Below, in pieces: positions 1-7,285 of a stretch of DNA of 64,000 nt (position 1 is the stretch's first letter; each line of letters starts with the position of its first letter). The DNA comes from an uncultured Lachnospiraceae bacterium (GTDB taxonomy: Bacteria > Bacillota > Clostridia > Lachnospirales > Lachnospiraceae): the NCBI GenBank assembly GCA_910579395.1, contig CAJTUC010000019.1, positions 1-64,000 on the forward strand, given 5' to 3'. The translations under genes were made by a program, and so were the position numbers. A model generated the notes under the pieces. It saw only the letters and a list, made by a program, of their open reading frames with translations. It was not told where the DNA came from and did not search any database.

Positions 1-1
1 G

Positions 2-610
2 GTAAGGGAAAGACAGATTGAAAGAGCGAGAAGATTCGTCGAAAATCCTTCTTCTCTTTCAAAGAAAAAGCCAAATGACCCAAAGCGTTTTATTGAGCTG
101 GGGCACTGTACTGCTGACGGAGAAGCAGCAAGCAGAACCATTCCTTCACTGAATCAGGAACAGATAGATAAGGAATCAAAATATGATGGTTTCTATGCCG
201 TATGTACAAATCTGGATTATGATGCGGCAAAAATCATCAGGATCAATCAGAAAAGATGGGAGATCGAAGAATGCTTTCGGATCATGAAAACAGAATTCAA
301 AACAAGACCGGTGTATCTTTCCAGAAAGGACCGGATTACAGCCCACTTTACGACATGCTTTACAGCTCTCGTAATCTACAGAATACTCGAAAAGAAACTG
401 AAAGAACAATACAGCTGCGAGGAAATCATTGGAACCCTGAGAACTATGGATATGATGATCGCTCCCGGAGAGGGATATATTCCCGCTTACACAAGGACAG
501 ATTTAACAGATGCATTGCATGATGCTTTTGGTTTTAGAACAGACTATCAGATTACTTCTCAAAAAAATATGAGAAAAATTTTAAACCAGACCAAGAAGAA
601 GCAAAAATAG
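2..610 (+). CDS. IS transposase, C-terminal part (5' end outside window)
   Basis: An open frame enters from the left edge and stops at TAG 608-610, so only about the last 202 residues are visible. The segment around 250-300 reads RWEIEECFRIMK. Its R-3-E-6-K spacing is the C-terminal YREK-type signature of IS4-superfamily DDE transposases, with N where the Tyr usually sits; IS1634-like is my best guess at the subgroup. The upstream DDE aspartates are outside the window, so activity cannot be judged. The frame shows no internal stops and ends in a Lys-rich tail. A hairpin with a T-tract follows about 20 nt after the stop, as expected at the end of an insertion sequence. I could not place the terminal inverted repeat with certainty. 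Confidence 0.85.
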   Translation, partial: VRERQIERARRFVENPSSLSKKKPNDPKRFIELGHCTADGEAASRTIPSLNQEQIDKESKYDGFYAVCTNLDYDAAKIIRINQKRWEIEECFRIMKTEFKTRPVYLSRKDRITAHFTTCFTALVIYRILEKKLKEQYSCEEIIGTLRTMDMMIAPGEGYIPAYTRTDLTDALHDAFGFRTDYQITSQKNMRKILNQTKKKQK

Positions 611-630
611 CTACATACTTTTCAACCAAG

Positions 631-674
631 AAAACCCCACAAACAGCGTATTTATGCTGGGCGTGAGGTTTTTA
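631..674 (+). terminator. Terminator after the IS transposase
   Basis: AACCCCAC (633-640) pairs with GTGAGGTT (663-670) with one mismatch, CAGC/GCTG pair inside it (644-647 with 656-659), and a run of T follows. It lies about 20 nt after the transposase stop and would insulate the IS from the ABC operon downstream. Confidence 0.6.
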
Positions 675-768
675 CCTTTTTTCAACTGTCAAAAATGGGA
701 TTATATAATATTTTAAAAAGTATCACAACTAAATTATTCCTAAGAGCACATTCTAACGGCCGGCTGCC

Positions 769-797
769 TTGACCTTTCCCCCTTTTTTCAGTATAAT
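769..797 (+). promoter_or_regulatory. Sigma-A type promoter for the sugar ABC operon
   Basis: TTGACC (769-774) and TATAAT (792-797) are separated by 17 nt, close to the housekeeping consensus, 45 nt before the ATG of the ATPase gene. An imperfect inverted repeat, CTGTA-TCC-TGTACAG, follows at about 803-817 and could be an operator; that last point is only inference. Confidence 0.8.
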
Positions 798-841
798 GTG
801 AACTGTATCCTGTACAGAAAGGTAGAGGGGGCTGATTATTT

Positions 842-1939
842 ATGGAAGTAATCTTACAAAATCTGACGAAAAAATTCCCAAGCCGCGACAGAAAAAACCG
901 GGAGGATGTTATCGCTGTAAACGATTTTACCTTTGAGATTCCGGATGGACAATTGATCGGCCTGCTCGGCCCTTCCGGCTGCGGCAAGAGCACAACGCTC
1001 AATCTGATCAGCGGCCTGTTGAAACCGACGAACGGCAGGATTTTCTTCGGAAAAGATGATGTCACCGACCTGCCGCCCGAAAACAGAGGCATCGGACTGG
1101 TTTTTCAAAACTACGCCCTTTACCCGCATCTGACCGTCAGACAGAATATCCTTTTCCCATTACAGAATCTGAAAGGAAAAGACAAGCTGTCCAAATCCGA
1201 AATGCTGAAAAAAGCAGAGGATGCAGCAAAACTCGTTCAAATAAGTGAACTCATGGAACGGCGGCCCGGCGAGCTTTCCGGCGGCCAGCAGCAGCGCGTC
1301 GCGATTGCCCGCGCCCTGGTCAAAATGCCGAGAGTTCTTTTGTTAGATGAACCGCTCTCCAATCTGGACGCCCGACTGCGGCTCCAGACAAGAGAAGAAA
1401 TCAGAAGAATCCAGAAAGAAACCGGAATCACGACGATTTTTGTGACTCACGACCAGGAAGAGGCTATGAGCATCTCCGACCTAATCGTCGTCATGAAAGA
1501 AGGAATCGTTCAACAAATTGGAAAGCCGCAGGAAGTTTATGACAATCCTTCCAATTTATTTGTCGCAAAGTTCCTTGGCACCCCTCCGATCAATGTTTTT
1601 GAAGGCCGGATACAAAATGGCCAGCTATACATCGGCGACAACGCTGTCCTGCATACCGGAAATGTTTCCGACCGGAAAGTCTATGCCGGCATCCGGCCGG
1701 AAGGCTTTCTCCTACAGGAGGACGGACCTCTTTGTTGTGAACTCGGCGGCATTGAAGTCATGGGACGCGATATCAGCATCGTATCCCGAAACAAGGCATC
1801 ATTAAATCCGGCGATACGTTCCATCATTGGCACGGACAACAAAATCGATACGTCCAAAACCGATATCCGCTTTTCTCTTGTTTCCCGCAAAGTATTTCTT
1901 TTCGACCGCGAGACCGAAGAGAGAATCGACTTTACATGA
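842..1939 (+). CDS. Carbohydrate ABC transporter ATP-binding protein
   Basis: This 365-residue protein is the nucleotide-binding subunit of an importer of the UgpC/MsmK/MalK class. Visible motifs are Walker A GPSGCGKST (43-51), Q-loop Gln89, signature LSGGQQQR (145-152), Walker B LLLDEP (166-171) and the switch His203. A roughly 130-residue C-terminal extension corresponds to the OB-like regulatory domain of this class but is shorter and less conserved than that of the second such ATPase in the window (19021-20130). It is the first gene of an ATPase-permease-permease-binding-protein operon behind a good promoter, so it probably serves this transporter specifically. The start is the ATG behind the purine-rich GAGGGGG. 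The substrate cannot be read from the ATPase. Confidence 0.93.
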   Translation: MEVILQNLTKKFPSRDRKNREDVIAVNDFTFEIPDGQLIGLLGPSGCGKSTTLNLISGLLKPTNGRIFFGKDDVTDLPPENRGIGLVFQNYALYPHLTVRQNILFPLQNLKGKDKLSKSEMLKKAEDAAKLVQISELMERRPGELSGGQQQRVAIARALVKMPRVLLLDEPLSNLDARLRLQTREEIRRIQKETGITTIFVTHDQEEAMSISDLIVVMKEGIVQQIGKPQEVYDNPSNLFVAKFLGTPPINVFEGRIQNGQLYIGDNAVLHTGNVSDRKVYAGIRPEGFLLQEDGPLCCELGGIEVMGRDISIVSRNKASLNPAIRSIIGTDNKIDTSKTDIRFSLVSRKVFLFDRETEERIDFT

Positions 1940-1964
1940 ACAGAGCCGTACAGGCACAAAGTTC

Positions 1965-2020
1965 ACATGCTGAGAGAAAGGCATTCTTCATCCAGATTTG
2001 AGATTCCGCAAAGCGGAATC
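1965..2020 (-). repeat. Intergenic hairpin element, shortened copy
   Basis: A perfect 8-bp inverted repeat with a 3-nt loop, GATTCCGC-AAA-GCGGAATC (2002-2020), sits directly in front of the permease ribosome binding site. Read on the minus strand it continues with TCTCAAAT and GAAGAATGCC, the same module order seen beside the large element at 58694-58775. I interpret it as a copy that has lost the multibranch part. It fills most of the gap between the ATPase stop and the permease start. Confidence 0.5.
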
Positions 2021-2032
2021 ATGGGGGGTAGT

Positions 2033-2932
2033 ATGAAAAAAAAATTACAAAACAGCGGCCTGAAAGCATGGCTGTATCTTTTACCGGCGATTCTCTTTCT
2101 GGGAATTTTTATGGTATATCCGTTAATCGATGTTTTTGTCTATTCTTTTGAAGAAGGCTATAATTCCGCATCCCAGACTTACTGGGGCGTCGGTTCTTAT
2201 AACTATTCCTATGTCCTGCACGACCCTTATTTTTTGCAGGCAGTAAAGAACACATTTCTGCTGGTCATCATCACCGTACCGCTTTCTACCGGAATCGCTC
2301 TGCTCATTTCTACCGGACTGTGTTCCATTAAACCGCTCAGAAATCTGTTCCAGACCATTTATTTCCTGCCCTATGTGACAAATACGCTGGCCGTCGGCCT
2401 CGTCTTCATGATCTTATTTAAAAAGACCGCTTACTCCGACGGCTTTATCAATCTGATCATTTCCTGGTTCGGCGGAAATTCTGTCGATTTCATTGACGGG
2501 CCGTACTGGGCGAAAATGTTTGTTCTGTGTTTTTATACGATATGGGTGGTTATGCCTTTTAAGATTCTAATCCTGACGAGCGCACTTTCGTCAGTGAATC
2601 AGGAATATTATAACGCGGCCCGCGTAGACGGCACCTCGCGCTTCCGTATTTTCATGCGCATTACGCTCCCGATGATCGCTCCGATGATCTTTTACCTGAT
2701 CATTACGGGTTTCATCGGCGCATTCAAAGCATACAGTGATGTTGTCGCTCTGTTCGGAACGAATTTGAACGCGGCGGAGATGAATACGATTGTCGGTTAT
2801 GTGTATGATATGCTCTATGGCGACAGCGGCGGTTATCCTTCCTACGCTTCCGCAGCGGCCATTATCCTGTTCGCGATCGTGCTGACGATCACTTGCATTA
2901 ATCTATTGATCAGCAAAAAAGTAAGAAGATGA
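2033..2932 (+). CDS. Sugar ABC transporter permease (UgpA/MalF type)
   Basis: This 299-residue membrane protein starts with a short basic N-terminus and then LKAWLYLLPAILFLGIFMVY, typical of binding-protein-dependent transport permeases. About six membrane segments follow. The cytoplasmic EAA loop that docks on the ATPase is visible as EYYNAARVDGTSRF...LPMIAP near residue 200. I chose the ATG at 2033 because the GGGGGG tract at 2023-2028 is well placed for it. A longer reading from 1967 would run through the palindromic intergenic repeat, which makes it unlikely. The next permease begins 10 nt after the stop, so the two are co-translated partners. Substrate is unknown. Confidence 0.92.
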   Translation: MKKKLQNSGLKAWLYLLPAILFLGIFMVYPLIDVFVYSFEEGYNSASQTYWGVGSYNYSYVLHDPYFLQAVKNTFLLVIITVPLSTGIALLISTGLCSIKPLRNLFQTIYFLPYVTNTLAVGLVFMILFKKTAYSDGFINLIISWFGGNSVDFIDGPYWAKMFVLCFYTIWVVMPFKILILTSALSSVNQEYYNAARVDGTSRFRIFMRITLPMIAPMIFYLIITGFIGAFKAYSDVVALFGTNLNAAEMNTIVGYVYDMLYGDSGGYPSYASAAAIILFAIVLTITCINLLISKKVRR

Positions 2933-2942
2933 GGATTCCAAA

Positions 2943-3806
2943 ATGGATTACATCAAAATAGAAAAAAAAGCCCGAACTCGAAAAAAGACCGGAAATATCA
3001 TCACATATATCCTGTTGACCTTCTGGGCCGTCATCGTACTCTTTCCTTTTTACTGGATGGTGCTGACATCCATAAAAAGTTACGGCGCATACAATTCGGA
3101 ATATATTCCGAAATTTTATACCTTGTCACCGACCCTTCAGAATTATGCGGATGCCTTTACCGCAGTATCGCTCGGACGGTATTTATTGAATACGACCATT
3201 TTTACTGTCGTAACGACGGCTGTCATGATGATTGTCATCACACTCGCTGCCTTTGCGTTCGCGCGTCTGGAATTTCGGGGAAAAAACATCGTGTTCATTC
3301 TGTTTCTTTCTTTAATGATGATTCCGAATGAACTTGTCATCATTACCAATTTCGTGACCATTACGAACCTGGATATGCGCAATTCTTTTCCGGGACTGAT
3401 TCTGCCGTCCATTACTTCTGTTTTCTATATTTATCTGTTAAAAGAAAACTTTGAACAGATTCCGGACAGCCTGTATTATGCTGCTAAAGTTGACGGTACA
3501 TCTGACCTCAAGTATCTTCTGAAGGTCATGGTTCCGATGTCGAAACCGACACTGATCACGATTGCAATCCTGAAAGTAATCGAATGCTGGAATTCCTACG
3601 TATGGCCCCGGCTGATTACCGATGATGAACGGTATTTTCTTGTTTCCAATGGCATTCAGGAAATTCGGGAAAACGGCTTTGGCCGGGAAAATATTCCGGC
3701 AATGATGGCGGCTGTCGTCGTCATCTCGGTTCCTTTAATCGTACTGTTCCTGGTCTTTCGCAATAAGATCATGGCCGGTGTGTCGAGGAGCGGGTTAAAA
3801 GGCTAG
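2943..3806 (+). CDS. Sugar ABC transporter permease (UgpE/MalG type)
   Basis: This 287-residue inner-membrane permease is the second half of the transport channel. The N-terminus has a basic patch (ARTRKKTG) followed by YILLTFWAVIVLFPFYWMVL. The EAA loop reads EQIPDSLYYAAKVDGTSDL...VPMSKP around residues 172-205. The C-terminus ends in the Gly/Ser/Lys tail common in MalG-like proteins. The ribosome binding site GAGGAT lies in the short spacer after the first permease. Together with the ATPase upstream and the binding lipoprotein downstream it makes a complete importer of the CUT1 class. Confidence 0.92.
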   Translation: MDYIKIEKKARTRKKTGNIITYILLTFWAVIVLFPFYWMVLTSIKSYGAYNSEYIPKFYTLSPTLQNYADAFTAVSLGRYLLNTTIFTVVTTAVMMIVITLAAFAFARLEFRGKNIVFILFLSLMMIPNELVIITNFVTITNLDMRNSFPGLILPSITSVFYIYLLKENFEQIPDSLYYAAKVDGTSDLKYLLKVMVPMSKPTLITIAILKVIECWNSYVWPRLITDDERYFLVSNGIQEIRENGFGRENIPAMMAAVVVISVPLIVLFLVFRNKIMAGVSRSGLKG

Positions 3807-3844
3807 GGTGACAAATTGGAGATTAATCGTGGAGGATTATGATT

Positions 3845-5467
3845 ATGAAAATACACAAACGTCTTTTATCTGCCTTGTCTGTAACAGCATTGACCGTCGG
3901 CTGCTGTGCGGTGCTCACCGGCTGTCACGGCAAAGAAGGCCTGGCAGCTTTTGAAATTCCGGAAGAATTTGATACTTCCAGAGGTTACGAGATTACCTTC
4001 TGGGCAAAGAATGATACCAACAAAACACAGACTGCTATTTATGAGCAGGCAATCGCGGATTTTGAAGCGCTGTATCCGAACATCACCGTCAATCTGCGCC
4101 TATATACGGATTACGGCAAAATTTATAACGATGTGATCACCAATATTGCAACCGATACGACGCCGAATGTCTGTATCACTTATCCCGATCACATTGCCAC
4201 TTATCTGACCGGCTCAAATCTCGTGGTTCCTCTCGAAGACCTTTTTACCAATGAAAAATACGGTCTGGGCGGACGCGAAATCCGGTTCGATTCTCCGCAA
4301 ACGGAAGAGATCATTCCACAGTTTCTGGACGAATGCTCCTTTGGCGGCCACTATTACGCAATCCCTTACATGCGTTCCACCGAAGCCTGTTATATCAACA
4401 AAACATATGTAGAAGCGCTCGGCTACACGCTGCCGGATGTGCTCACATGGGATTTTGTCTGGGAAGTCTCCGAGGCGGCAATGGCGCAGGATGCGGAAGG
4501 AAACTATCTGGTCAACGGCCAGAAAGTCCTGATTCCTTTTCTTTACAAATCGACCGACAATATGATGATTCAAATGCTGAAGCAGCAGGATGCCGGCTAC
4601 TCCACCGATGCCGGCGAATTACTGCTCTTTAATGATACGACGGAAGGATTTCTCCGCACGATTGCGGAGCATGCCGAAAGCGGCGCTTTCTCCACCTTCA
4701 AGATTTCTAGCTATCCCGCCAATTTTCTGAACGCGGGACAGTGCATCTTCGCAGTGGATTCCACGGCCGGCGCAACCTGGATGGGAACCAACGCGCCGCT
4801 CTGCGATATCAGCCCTGATAAGGTCGTGGACTTTGAAACGACGGTAATGGCCATTCCGCAGTTCGACCCGGAGCATCCGCAAATGATCTCACAGGGGCCG
4901 TCCGTCTGCATTTTCAATAAGGCCGACCCGCAGGAAGTTCTTGCGTCATGGCTGTTTGCCCAGTATTTATTGACCAACGATGTTCAGATTGCCTATTCTG
5001 AAACGGAGGGCTATGTGCCCGTCACTTCCAAGGCTCAGAGTTCTTCGGAATATCAGGACTATCTTTCCCGATGCGGCGAAGATAATTCCACTTATTACGA
5101 TATCAAGATTCAGGCGGCCGGTCTGCTACTTGACAATGTTGATAACACTTTTGTAACGCCGGTATTCAATGGCTCCACTTCCCTTCGTGATGCCGCCGGC
5201 CAGCTCATTGAGACGACGGTAAAATCCGTCAACCGCAGACAGACCGTCGATGACGCTTTTTTCGAAAAACTATACGACGATACGATTTCCCTGTATCGTC
5301 TGGACCAGTCCGATGGCCCGGGCACACTCTCCGCTTCCGGCAAAACCGAGCTTGGGAAACTGCCCGCCACATCCGTCATCCTGCTTTCTTCTCTTGCAGG
5401 AATATGGTGCCTGATTCTTCTGTATCTTGCATTCCAAGCGGTAAAAAGGAAAAGAATTCGGCAATAA
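3845..5467 (+). CDS. Extracellular sugar-binding lipoprotein with C-terminal membrane segment
   Basis: A family 1 solute-binding protein of about 540 residues that captures the substrate for the importer encoded upstream. The signal peptide ends in lipobox LTGC (Cys27). ITFWAKNDTNKTQ and the following DFEALYPNITV are typical of UgpB/MalE-like proteins. I prefer the ATG at 3845 to the one at 3839 because GGAGG (3831-3835) is 9 nt from the former and only 3 nt from the latter. Unusually, the C-terminus has a hydrophobic stretch (SVILLSSLAGIWCLILLYLA) followed by a basic tail, a classic stop-transfer segment. The protein may therefore be anchored at both ends. The C-terminal 70 residues before it are low in similarity to anything I recognise. 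Confidence 0.88.
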   Translation: MKIHKRLLSALSVTALTVGCCAVLTGCHGKEGLAAFEIPEEFDTSRGYEITFWAKNDTNKTQTAIYEQAIADFEALYPNITVNLRLYTDYGKIYNDVITNIATDTTPNVCITYPDHIATYLTGSNLVVPLEDLFTNEKYGLGGREIRFDSPQTEEIIPQFLDECSFGGHYYAIPYMRSTEACYINKTYVEALGYTLPDVLTWDFVWEVSEAAMAQDAEGNYLVNGQKVLIPFLYKSTDNMMIQMLKQQDAGYSTDAGELLLFNDTTEGFLRTIAEHAESGAFSTFKISSYPANFLNAGQCIFAVDSTAGATWMGTNAPLCDISPDKVVDFETTVMAIPQFDPEHPQMISQGPSVCIFNKADPQEVLASWLFAQYLLTNDVQIAYSETEGYVPVTSKAQSSSEYQDYLSRCGEDNSTYYDIKIQAAGLLLDNVDNTFVTPVFNGSTSLRDAAGQLIETTVKSVNRRQTVDDAFFEKLYDDTISLYRLDQSDGPGTLSASGKTELGKLPATSVILLSSLAGIWCLILLYLAFQAVKRKRIRQ

Positions 5468-5472
5468 TACTA

Positions 5473-5500
5473 TTGATTTATCCAGGATATCATGTATAAT
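5473..5500 (+). promoter_or_regulatory. Promoter for the 5637 lipoprotein gene
   Basis: TTGATT (5473-5478) and TATAAT (5495-5500) with a 16-nt spacer begin just 6 nt after the binding-protein stop codon. The transcript would carry a leader of roughly 130 nt with strong hairpins before the lipoprotein start at 5637. Confidence 0.7.
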
Positions 5501-5532
5501 AGTCTCGACGTTTATCAACAATACATTTTCTA

Positions 5533-5636
5533 AGAGGAGGAAAGGTTGAAGGAATTGCATTCTTTCAACCGAGCTTGTTCGGTTTTAGCGACAGTTTGTA
5601 CCTTACGGTCCAAGCATCGCAGAAAGGAATGGAGAA
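5533..5636 (+). promoter_or_regulatory. Structured leader with possible bistable hairpins
   Basis: GGTTGAAGGAAT-TGC-ATTCTTTCAACC (5544-5570) is a 12-bp hairpin. The last four bases of its 3' arm can instead join AACCGA (5567-5572) pairing with TCGGTT (5579-5584), so the two folds exclude one another. GAGGAGG at 5533-5539 precedes a TTG at 5546 that opens a frame beginning (M)KELHSFNR. The same hairpin, a purine-rich Shine-Dalgarno and the same start peptide recur before tktA (35495-35600). The leader ends in CATCGCAGAAAGGAATGGAG just before the ATG of the lipoprotein. That it regulates the downstream gene is inference. Confidence 0.5.
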
Positions 5637-6410
5637 ATGAAAAAATTATTATCGTTACTTATGGCTTTGACACTTGTATCTGCCTGTGTTGGCTGTGGCG
5701 CATCAGAAGGAAATGCTTCCAGTACGGATGCTTCGGCATCTTCCGAAGCAGAGGACACCAAATCAGAAGGTGTTATGACTTATGATGAATATGTCGCTGC
5801 CGCACTCGATTCAGAAGTTGTTATCGAGGCTTATGTCCAGGCAAAACAGTCCTGGTGGGAAGATCAGGCTACCGTTTATGCACAGGATAAGGACGGCGCA
5901 TATTTCCTGTATAACATGGCATGTTCAGAGGAAGATTACGCGAAACTGACCACCGGTACGAAGATTAAAGTGACCGGCTTCAAAGCAGAATGGTCGGGAG
6001 AAGTTGAGATCATCGACGCAACCTTTGAAATCGAAGACGGAAATTACGTTGCAGCAGCAGAAGACGTTACATCCCTTCTCGGCAGCGATGACCTGATCAA
6101 TCATCAGAATAAATTCGTTACTTTTAAAGGCATGACCGTAGAAGCGGCCGGACAGGACGACGCCGGAAACGATGTTGCATTCCTGTATAACTGGGATGGT
6201 TCCGGTCAGGAAGGCGACGACCTGTACTTCAATGTTTCCCTGAATGGCGAGACATATACCTTCACCGTTGAATCTTATCTGTGCGACAGCTCAACCGATG
6301 TATATAAAGCCGTACAGGGCTTAAATATTGGTGATACCGTTGATATGGAAGGATTCCTTTACTGGTATGAGGGCGTAAATCCCCACATCACTTCCGTAAC
6401 CGTAAAATAA
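5637..6410 (+). CDS. Secreted lipoprotein with OB-fold-like repeats, function unknown
   Basis: A 257-residue protein exported and lipidated at VSAC (Cys17), with a Ser/Ala/Asp-rich linker to about residue 45. The rest contains two similar beta-rich halves of about 100 residues. Phrases such as GTKIKVTGFKAEWSGEVEI and GDTVDMEGFLYWYEGV have the 'keep/move cost' pattern of OB-fold accessory modules. No catalytic motif is visible. It has its own promoter and leader and is followed by a strong terminator, so it is a single-gene unit. Related lipoproteins are common in Lachnospiraceae, but I do not know a function. Confidence 0.8.
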   Translation: MKKLLSLLMALTLVSACVGCGASEGNASSTDASASSEAEDTKSEGVMTYDEYVAAALDSEVVIEAYVQAKQSWWEDQATVYAQDKDGAYFLYNMACSEEDYAKLTTGTKIKVTGFKAEWSGEVEIIDATFEIEDGNYVAAAEDVTSLLGSDDLINHQNKFVTFKGMTVEAAGQDDAGNDVAFLYNWDGSGQEGDDLYFNVSLNGETYTFTVESYLCDSSTDVYKAVQGLNIGDTVDMEGFLYWYEGVNPHITSVTVK

Positions 6411-6416
6411 AAAATG

Positions 6417-6456
6417 ATGTCCCCTGTATTCCAGTTCGGTATACAGGGGATTTCTT
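6417..6456 (+). terminator. Terminator of the 5637 lipoprotein gene
   Basis: TCCCCTGTAT (6420-6429) pairs with ATACAGGGGA (6441-6450), and TTTCTTTT follows. A-rich sequence on the left means it may also work for the convergent minus-strand gene ending at 6464. Confidence 0.85.
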
Positions 6457-6463
6457 TTCAGCT

Positions 6464-7285
6464 TCAGGATGTGGGCTTCCGTAACGGGCAGTTCGACATG
6501 CTGATGCGGTTCCGCAGCACATTCAATCCGCAGTCATCCAGGTAATCCTGCAAAATCGGTATCGACTGCGAAGAGGTCGGCCCGATGATGATCTCACCGA
6601 CCAGGTCGGATAAGTGCATTCCCAGCTTGCCGCACATTCTGTTAAGATCAAGCGGATAATATTTCTTAATCCTGTCCTGTGACACATGATATTTGGATTC
6701 CACCACAAATTCATTCAAAATAAAAGGTGAAATGACCAGCCTGCACTCCTTTTCACTGGCAAAGGAAGGATGTTTAAAAGCCGCCGACTGTATCCAGGCG
6801 TCTTTCATCAGCTCTTCCAACTCCGGAACTACTTCCAAAAAAGCCGGCGCTCCTTTGACCAATTGATAAAACTCATCAACAAGACGATGCTCCCGCATGT
6901 CTTCCTGATAATATACTGTCTGTAAGGACACCGCCCCGCCAATCATCTTCAGCATGGGGGATTTATGAAAGGCAATACAAACACCCTGTCCCAAATGACC
7001 ATAACGCTCCCATTGAGAAGCGTCGTCCCGGTATTTGGAAAAACACGCCGCATAGGCCGAATAATGAAATTCTTCTTCCATTTCTTTATGAAAGAATTCT
7101 TCCATCTTACTGCCTTTTTCTGCCTCGCCGTCCGCATTCAGTTTATCCACGACCGCCTTGCCGATTCCGTTCATGAACAATCTCATTTCAGAAACATCGT
7201 TCATATTCAGCACATTGTTCAATCGAAGTTCTGCGCATCGGATAATACCGTCAAAAGCGTTAAAATCAGTATAATGATACAGCAT
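6464..7285 (-). CDS. DUF2971-like protein
   Basis: A 273-residue cytosolic protein beginning MLYHYTDFNAFDGIIRCAEL. The early HYT..F..I....LRLNN.L.MND.SEM pattern, a middle YAACFSK..DDASQWERYG block and a late ECRLVISPF match what I recall of the DUF2971 family, which has no established biochemical role; members occur in varied contexts including some defence loci. The start at 7285 is set by GGAGG 8 nt upstream, which lies inside the last codons of the beta-xylosidase gene. The two genes overlap by 20 nt, so translation is probably coupled. No membrane segment or signal peptide is seen. Confidence 0.75.
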   Translation of the reverse strand: MLYHYTDFNAFDGIIRCAELRLNNVLNMNDVSEMRLFMNGIGKAVVDKLNADGEAEKGSKMEEFFHKEMEEEFHYSAYAACFSKYRDDASQWERYGHLGQGVCIAFHKSPMLKMIGGAVSLQTVYYQEDMREHRLVDEFYQLVKGAPAFLEVVPELEELMKDAWIQSAAFKHPSFASEKECRLVISPFILNEFVVESKYHVSQDRIKKYYPLDLNRMCGKLGMHLSDLVGEIIIGPTSSQSIPILQDYLDDCGLNVLRNRISMSNCPLRKPTS

